From Candidatus Woesearchaeota archaeon (lineage in GTDB: Archaea; Nanobdellota; Nanobdellia; Woesearchaeales; JAHWIC01): DNA of 25,957 nt. Where the stretch lies: positions 1 through 25,957 of the forward strand of contig JAHWIC010000020.1 in the NCBI GenBank assembly GCA_019322805.1, read 5' to 3'. A program made the translations under genes and the position numbers. The notes under the pieces are model-generated. The model was not told where the DNA came from. It did not search any database and saw only the letters and a list, made by a program, of their open reading frames with translations. Shown here in pieces: positions 21,251-25,957 of the stretch (its first letter is position 1; each line of letters begins with the position of its first letter).

Positions 21251-21268
21251 ATAGTTTTGTTTTTTCGT

Positions 21269-21430
21269 GGCTGCATTGAAAATGAAGGTTAGCGTACTTA
21301 AGGCAAAATACCTTTAGTGAATCCTAATAGCTGACAGGGTGATGCCCCTTACGGGGATGTCAGCCTTAAACTTAAGAATCTGGTATTTTGAGTGCGCTAA
21401 CCCGAACGTAGTGAGGTCTTCAATGCAGCC
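21269..21430 (+). ncRNA. Candidate structured RNA (or palindromic element), 162 nt
   Basis: Four nested/branched helices: P1 21269-21280/21419-21430 (12 bp), P2 21287-21298/21391-21402 (12 bp, one T-G), P3 21304-21312/21382-21390 (9 bp) and P4 21330-21336/21358-21364 (7 bp) with a 4-bp CCCC/GGGG cap. An alternative 7-bp pairing, 21298-21304 with 21363-21369, competes with P3/P4. A TATA box lies about 19-29 nt before it on the plus strand and a short T-run after it. No ORF. It lies in the 269-nt divergent gap, so it could also be a miniature mobile palindrome. Confidence 0.55.
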
Positions 21431-21460
21431 TTTTATACCATTAACAAATAGTCATAAACC

Positions 21461-21468
21461 TTTATAAA
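21461..21468 (+). promoter_or_regulatory. TATA box for nucleotidyltransferase gene
   Basis: TTTATAAA lies 25-32 nt before the ATG at 21493, indicating a leaderless transcript. Confidence 0.6.
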
Positions 21469-21492
21469 CATCTTAAGCAAGTACTCAAATAG

Positions 21493-22302
21493 ATGGTAAA
21501 ATTCGAAATTCCTGCTAGAGAGGATCCTAATGTTAAGAACTATCATCCTGATGATTTAAGGATAGCGTATAAGTTCAGCGGCGAGGTGCAAAAAGAGCTA
21601 GGCACTTTTCTCAGGGGGGTTATCCTGTTTGGCAGTGCAGCTCGCAGAAAAAGGCCTGATGCTGGTGATATTGACTTGCTGCTTGTTGTCGATGACCTTG
21701 CTATGAGTATGACTCGTGAAGTAGTTGAGGCTTATAGGGTTATTGTCCAGAAGATAATTGCTGCTGTTTCCAAGAAAATACATGTTACTTCATTAAGATA
21801 TACAACATTCTGGGAGTATGTGCGTAGTGGTGATCCAGTTGCAATAAATATCCTGAGAGATGGTGTTGCACTGATTGATACCGGCTTCTTTAATCCTCTG
21901 CAGGCACTGCTTAAAAGAGGAAGGATAAGGCCAACACCAGAAAGCATCTGGACTTATTTCATAAGAGCTCCAAATACCCTGCATAACTCAAAATGGCATA
22001 TCATGCAGGCTACACTTGACCTTTATTGGGCTGTTATTGATGCAAGCCATGCAGCCTTGATGAAGATTGGCGAGATTCCTCCAACACCAGACCATGTTGC
22101 TGATCTGCTGCAGACAAAGCTTGTCTCAAAGAGGCTGCTTGAGAAGAAATACGTAAACACTATGCGCACTTTCTACAAGCTGATGAAGTTAATCACCCAC
22201 AGAGAAATCAAGGAGATAAAAGGAGAAGACTTTGACAAATATCATGAAGAGGCTACGGCTTATGTTGATAGGATGAAGTCAATAGTTCAGGGTAAGCTTT
22301 AA
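21493..22302 (+). CDS. MNT-type nucleotidyltransferase with helical C-terminal domain
   Basis: 269 residues. The polymerase-beta-fold motif is complete in its first part: LFGSAARRKRPDAGDIDLLLV, with G47-S48 and D59/D61 as metal ligands. A third acidic residue is not obvious, so activity is uncertain. Residues of about 140-269 are helical and could be a HEPN-like or RNA/protein-binding domain; I see no RxxxxH motif. No separate HEPN partner gene lies next to it, so it is not a classic MntA-HepT toxin-antitoxin pair. Leaderless promoter. Repeat copy D follows its stop. Confidence 0.85.
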   Translation: MVKFEIPAREDPNVKNYHPDDLRIAYKFSGEVQKELGTFLRGVILFGSAARRKRPDAGDIDLLLVVDDLAMSMTREVVEAYRVIVQKIIAAVSKKIHVTSLRYTTFWEYVRSGDPVAINILRDGVALIDTGFFNPLQALLKRGRIRPTPESIWTYFIRAPNTLHNSKWHIMQATLDLYWAVIDASHAALMKIGEIPPTPDHVADLLQTKLVSKRLLEKKYVNTMRTFYKLMKLITHREIKEIKGEDFDKYHEEATAYVDRMKSIVQGKL

Positions 22303-22568
22303 ATTAAGTTCTTAGTTCTTTATTAATAAGGTAATAATTAATTTAAAAAATCAATAGAAACAAAAAATAAATCCGATTTTTGCTTTATGTCTCATTTAAA
22401 GCAAAAATCATCTGCAGTGTTTCTTAAAGAACCCGGAGCAGATGAAAATTCCTTTACGGGGGTTGTGAGAGGAATTTTCGGATTTAATTGTTATAAAGTT
22501 CAAATTAAAGTGAAAAAAACACAATCCAGTATACAACTAATTGCGTATGGATATCATAAACCAAGTGA
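22303..22568 (+). repeat. Four-way-junction intergenic repeat, copy D (core 22369-22485, tail 22513-22568)
   Basis: The best-paired copy. P1 22369-22376 with 22478-22485 (AAATCCGA/TCGGATTT, perfect), P2 gatttttgcttta and its complement, 13 bp, P3 catctgc/gcagatg (perfect; a T-A pair where copy C has C-G), P4 12 bp with one T-G and a 12-nt loop. The tail AACACAATCC, then ATACAACTAATTGCGTAT, matches copies C and E. It sits between the nucleotidyltransferase gene and taw3. Confidence 0.87.
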
Positions 22569-22592
22569 TAAGATAAATATTGATTAATAAAA

Positions 22593-23150
22593 ATGTTATT
22601 CCAAAAACAGAAAAAGGATTTCCTCAAAAAAATAGACAAATCTCAGAAAAAATCAATCGATAGAGAAATAATCCCTTTAGTTAAAGCAATAAACAAAAAA
22701 CCAAACTACTACACAACCTCTTCCTGCTCTGGAAGGATTGTAGTGCTTGAAAAGAAATCACCCAAAAAAGGAACCAAATGGCTGTATTCAACTCATAAAA
22801 AAGCATCTTTCAAAGAAATAAAGAACTCATTAAAAACAATCCCAAAAGAGGAATTATGGTTCAGGCAGGAGCCAATTATCTTGCATGTCTGCTGTAAAAC
22901 AATAGAAGATGCAAAAAAATTACTAAACACTGCAAGAAAAGTATTCAAAAGAGCTGGAATAATAACCTTAAACAAGAAGATAATAATCGAGATAATCGGG
23001 ACAGAGTTTATTTATACAATCATAGCTGGGAATAGAAAATTACTAATCAATGATTCTTATCTGAAGGAATTGGTAAAAGAAGCAAACAAAAAATTAGCAA
23101 TAAACAAAAACAAGATAAAGAAATTCCACAATTTAATTAAAAATATCTAA
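22593..23150 (+). CDS. taw3: tRNA wybutosine-synthesis methyltransferase Taw3 (TYW3 family)
   Basis: 185 residues. Methylates the wyosine-type base at position 37 of tRNA-Phe during wybutosine-derivative synthesis. The family signature is present: NYYTTSSCSGRIVV (38-51), the segment EELWFRQEPIILHVCCKT, and a DAKKLLNTARKVFKRAGI helix. Length is in the usual range (about 180-200). No other wyosine-pathway gene is in the window. Its start follows repeat copy D (tail end at 22568); its stop overlaps by 4 nt the stop of the convergent surface-protein gene. Confidence 0.93.
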   Translation: MLFQKQKKDFLKKIDKSQKKSIDREIIPLVKAINKKPNYYTTSSCSGRIVVLEKKSPKKGTKWLYSTHKKASFKEIKNSLKTIPKEELWFRQEPIILHVCCKTIEDAKKLLNTARKVFKRAGIITLNKKIIIEIIGTEFIYTIIAGNRKLLINDSYLKELVKEANKKLAINKNKIKKFHNLIKNI

Positions 23151-25957
23151 AACTGCTTGCCTTTCTTTGATAATATGACAACAGCTCCAATTCCATATAT
23201 GACTGCGCCGAGCAGCAATATAAATCCTATTGCAAGCAGCACGAAGTATTCATCTGTCTGCCAGAATGTTATCTCTACAGATTCTTCAACATCTATAATT
23301 GGTGTTGGTATAAAGCCATATGGCAAGCCTGTTGCTGGATCAATCTGAACATCAATCGGCTCTGCTGCTTCACATTCCTCTACAACCATATCAACTCTTT
23401 CAGAGTCCATTTGATCATCATTATCACGGTAAACAGTTATATCAACTGGATAGGTTCCCAGCTCAACTGCATCAATGCTTAACTGCATTGTTCTTTCATA
23501 AGCACAGTCATCTTCATCAGTTCCACTATCAAGCTCTATATCTTCTTCTCTTATATCAATTCCAAGCTCATCGCTTTTTATCTCTATAACAATATCCTCT
23601 TCATCATCCCTTCCTATGTTAACAACCTCAAGGTCAAGTGTTGCATAGCTGTTGCATTTAACTGTCGAAGGTACAATCTCTGCGTTATATATAACCAAGT
23701 CATGTTTTTCCTTCTCAACATCTAAGTATAGGGTCCATACTGTTTCATGCTCATTTCCATCCTCATCTTCACCTTCCACAGTAATAACCACATCATAAGT
23801 GGTATCATCAACAATCAAAGGAATCTTAAGTGACAACTCAACCTCATCATCCTCACCATCATCAAGGTCAAATTCATTGCTCTCTTCTTCTATATCATCA
23901 CCATCATCAATATCCTTTATCTCAACCGTGACCCTTATATCCTCTATCTCAGTATTATCATCAAAAGCATTCCTTATTTCCATAGAGAAATCTATTTCTG
24001 AGCCTGGTCTTGCATCTTCACCAATCTTATCGCCATCCTCAAGGTTCTTATCATCCTCTCCGTCAACCTCAACATCAAAGTCAGTAATCTCAAGCATGCT
24101 TGTTCCAGGCGTAAAACCTGTTTCACTAACATATACAGTAAAGCTTTGTGTAGTGCTTAAGCTGCCGTCAGATACATCAACAACAACTGGATAATTTCCA
24201 ATAATAGTTGGCAGCCAGCTGATCAAGCCTGCTGCACTAATAGTCATGCCAGCAGGTGCTGTTGTTAAAGAATATGTTAACGGGTCGCTATCAGGGTCAT
24301 GAGCATAAACCTGATATGAATAAGCTGTGTTAACTACTGCACCTATGACCGGGCTTGATGTTATTATAGGTGCATAATTTGTTGTAGCGGAAGCTACCCA
24401 GAATGTTGTGAAATGGTCAATATCAAATGTCAGGGTTCCTGCATTATAATTTACATTTATGCATTTTGTTGCAGGACATACATTATTTCCAGAAACCCCA
24501 TACCCTTCATTATAATATATGACAGGAGTTTCACTTTGAGTCAAACTGTACAAGCTGAGTGACGCAGGCTCTTTTAATGAAGGAAACCTGTTTGTATCAA
24601 CCGCAATAATCCCTAAATCTATGTTTACATATCTATCTAAATCAACAACATCGCTTAAATCAACTACAGAACCGCCAAAGTCAATCTTGCCGTACTGATT
24701 TCCTATTGTAACATTTACTGCAACCGGAAGCTCTGCAGGAGTCAGCTGCATTATTGAGCCCTGGTAATTGTTTGATAAAGGAACATCGCTTGTTGTGACC
24801 AGCCAGGACCTTGAATCACTTAAGCTTCCGTCGCTGACAGCAACACTAATATCATAAGTATGAATTCCAGCAGTATCGTTTGCATTGAATGTAAATGAGT
24901 CACCGCTGCCAGCTAAGCTTCCATTAACATACCAGTTTACAGTAACAGGGTCTCCGTCCATATCCCAATGAGTTATGCTAAATGCATGAGAGCCGTCTTC
25001 TGGTATCTTTGGGTCAAATGTTGGGTTATAACTCATAATCTGAGGAGCATCATTGACATTTATTACCTCTATATTTACAATCTGTGAGTCACTTGCGCCA
25101 GCGCTGTCAGTTACAGTAAACTCAACAGCATTGTTTCCTACATACTCGCTTGAAGGTGTCCATCTTACAACAGCTGATGTTGGAGGCGTATGCTCAAAGG
25201 TCATCTCACTTATATTTGAAGAGAAGGTTAAGGTTTCACCAACTAAGCCCAAATCAGCGTCCTGCGCAGATATGCTGAATATTAATTCAGAGCCTTCCTG
25301 GACAGTTTGGTCTGCTATTGCGTTTAATACAGGAGCATGATTCTGGAAGCTAACCAACAGAGTTACAATCTTGCTTGCTGTTGCTCCTGCAGTGTCATTC
25401 ACATAAAATGTGATATTATGCAGCCCTATATCCTCAAATGCAGGCGTAAAGCTGAATGTGCCGTTAACAGGGTCTACTGCAAATAAGCTGCTGTCTGACC
25501 AGAATGTTGAAATATCGCTATCACCATCAGGGTCTGTTGCATTTACATCATAAAACAAGGCTACAGTCTCTTCTGCATTGATTATATCATCCACTATTAT
25601 TGTTGGGGCATCATTGGCATTTGTGACATTTATACTGAATGTATTGTCTGCTGAATAATCAATTCCATCAAAAGCATTTATACTGCAGCTGGCAGCATCA
25701 GCGCCAACACCAAACCAGTCTAAAGCAGGTGTGATGCTTAGGTTGTCTCCATTAAGCTCGCATAAAACCTCTGATTGGTTTTGAGCACTTACATTATAAG
25801 TAAGATTATTGTCAGGGTCTAAATCCAAAAAGTACGCGCTTACATTTGTAAGAATGATTGTTGCGTTTGTATCTTCAACAATAATTTGGTCGTCTATTGC
25901 CGAACTTATCTGAGGTGCTCTGTTAACATCAGTTACAGTTACTGTCCAGTTCACACT
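23147..25957 (-). CDS. Large cell-surface protein with cadherin/Ig-like repeats and C-terminal membrane anchor (partial)
   Basis: 936 codons are visible; the start lies beyond the right edge. Several beta-sandwich repeats of about 95 residues are separated by linkers such as DVNRAPQI, NANDAPTI, NHAPVLNAI and NVNDAPQI, as in cadherin-like/dystroglycan-type repeats. A further one is TNYAPIITSSPVIG with DPDSDPLTYSL. A different segment (about residues 400-530) lies between them. The last third is very acidic (EVDGEDDKNLEDGDKIGED and EEDIELDSGTDEDD). Near the C-terminus comes a proline-containing spacer, then one membrane helix (VLLAIGFILLLGAVIYGIGAVVIL) and the basic SKKGKQF. Likely a secreted adhesin or S-layer-associated protein held in the membrane. 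Confidence 0.9.
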   Translation of the reverse strand, partial: SVNWTVTVTDVNRAPQISSAIDDQIIVEDTNATIILTNVSAYFLDLDPDNNLTYNVSAQNQSEVLCELNGDNLSITPALDWFGVGADAASCSINAFDGIDYSADNTFSINVTNANDAPTIIVDDIINAEETVALFYDVNATDPDGDSDISTFWSDSSLFAVDPVNGTFSFTPAFEDIGLHNITFYVNDTAGATASKIVTLLVSFQNHAPVLNAIADQTVQEGSELIFSISAQDADLGLVGETLTFSSNISEMTFEHTPPTSAVVRWTPSSEYVGNNAVEFTVTDSAGASDSQIVNIEVINVNDAPQIMSYNPTFDPKIPEDGSHAFSITHWDMDGDPVTVNWYVNGSLAGSGDSFTFNANDTAGIHTYDISVAVSDGSLSDSRSWLVTTSDVPLSNNYQGSIMQLTPAELPVAVNVTIGNQYGKIDFGGSVVDLSDVVDLDRYVNIDLGIIAVDTNRFPSLKEPASLSLYSLTQSETPVIYYNEGYGVSGNNVCPATKCINVNYNAGTLTFDIDHFTTFWVASATTNYAPIITSSPVIGAVVNTAYSYQVYAHDPDSDPLTYSLTTAPAGMTISAAGLISWLPTIIGNYPVVVDVSDGSLSTTQSFTVYVSETGFTPGTSMLEITDFDVEVDGEDDKNLEDGDKIGEDARPGSEIDFSMEIRNAFDDNTEIEDIRVTVEIKDIDDGDDIEEESNEFDLDDGEDDEVELSLKIPLIVDDTTYDVVITVEGEDEDGNEHETVWTLYLDVEKEKHDLVIYNAEIVPSTVKCNSYATLDLEVVNIGRDDEEDIVIEIKSDELGIDIREEDIELDSGTDEDDCAYERTMQLSIDAVELGTYPVDITVYRDNDDQMDSERVDMVVEECEAAEPIDVQIDPATGLPYGFIPTPIIDVEESVEITFWQTDEYFVLLAIGFILLLGAVIYGIGAVVILSKKGKQF

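Noticed and set aside
21493..22302. MntA-HepT toxin-antitoxin pair
   Set aside because: Only one gene is present, and no RxxxxH HEPN motif is visible in its C-terminal part or in neighbours.
7848..22485. Repeats A-D as a CRISPR array
   Set aside because: The copies are 3-8 kb apart, ~117 nt long and branched, with no short repeats and spacers; no cas gene is present.
22387..22587. 66-codon plus-strand ORF starting in repeat copy D
   Set aside because: It runs straight through the paired arms of the repeat, whose structure explains the sequence; copies A-C do not keep the frame.
23157..25340. Plus-strand ORFs opposite the surface-protein gene
   Set aside because: They are Ser-rich shadows of acidic repeat coding sequence and lack starts with promoter or SD.

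Overview
The window is from an AT-rich archaeon with short intergenic gaps and many overlapping genes. The archaeal markers are a thermosome subunit, an archaeal histone, archaeal-type glutamyl-tRNA synthetase, Taw3, TATA boxes 22-33 nt upstream of start codons (leaderless transcripts), and a tRNA intron bounded by a bulge-helix-bulge motif. Split NnrE/NnrD, a stand-alone NFACT-R protein and several large unrecognised proteins suggest a DPANN lineage (Woesearchaeota/Pacearchaeota-like); that placement is inference.

Layout. 1-573: 3' end of a thermosome gene. 574-1005: intergenic, with a GC-rich structured block and a repeat tail. 1006-2507: two coiled-coil proteins. 2504-4464 (minus): short histone-fold protein and GluRS. 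4592-4804: archaeal histone. 4850-4969: tRNA-Ala(GGC) interrupted in its T-loop. 4972-5504 (minus): RelE-like toxin and antitoxin with a palindromic operator/promoter. 5595-7784: overlapping operon of HD hydrolase, NFACT-R protein and YkgJ-type cysteine-cluster protein. 7996-8613: NnrE. 8614-11073 (minus): membrane-anchored lipase-like protein. 11128-11400: HTH/Zn-ribbon regulator. 11594-12424: NnrD. 12756-14610: AbrB-like protein and Kef-type antiporter. 14619-19477: tight run of a 48-aa helical protein, a YhbY-type RNA-binding protein, a 486-aa unknown, a 231-aa acidic coiled-coil protein and a 717-aa enlarged endonuclease IV-fold protein. 19852-21223: methyltransferase and a convergent DUF483-like protein. 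21493-22302: MNT-type nucleotidyltransferase. 22593-23150: Taw3. 23147-25957 (minus): C-terminal part of a large surface protein.

The strongest unexplained signals lie between genes. (1) Four copies of a ~117-nt element (cores at 7848, 11447, 19538 and 22369) fold into the same four-way junction with compensatory changes; each sits between two plus-strand genes. One carries an 83-nt insertion made of two related 39-nt hairpins. A tail motif downstream of two copies recurs at 834-890. (2) The tRNA-Ala intron is closely similar to a hairpin in the 16477-16619 intergenic gap, suggesting an intron-like or mobile palindrome. (3) A 162-nt element at 21269-21430 has four strong nested helices. (4) The 717-aa protein keeps all nine endonuclease IV metal-ligand positions but is about 2.5 times the usual size, and has two unrecognised partners upstream. 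All structures were found by eye; no folding or database search was run.
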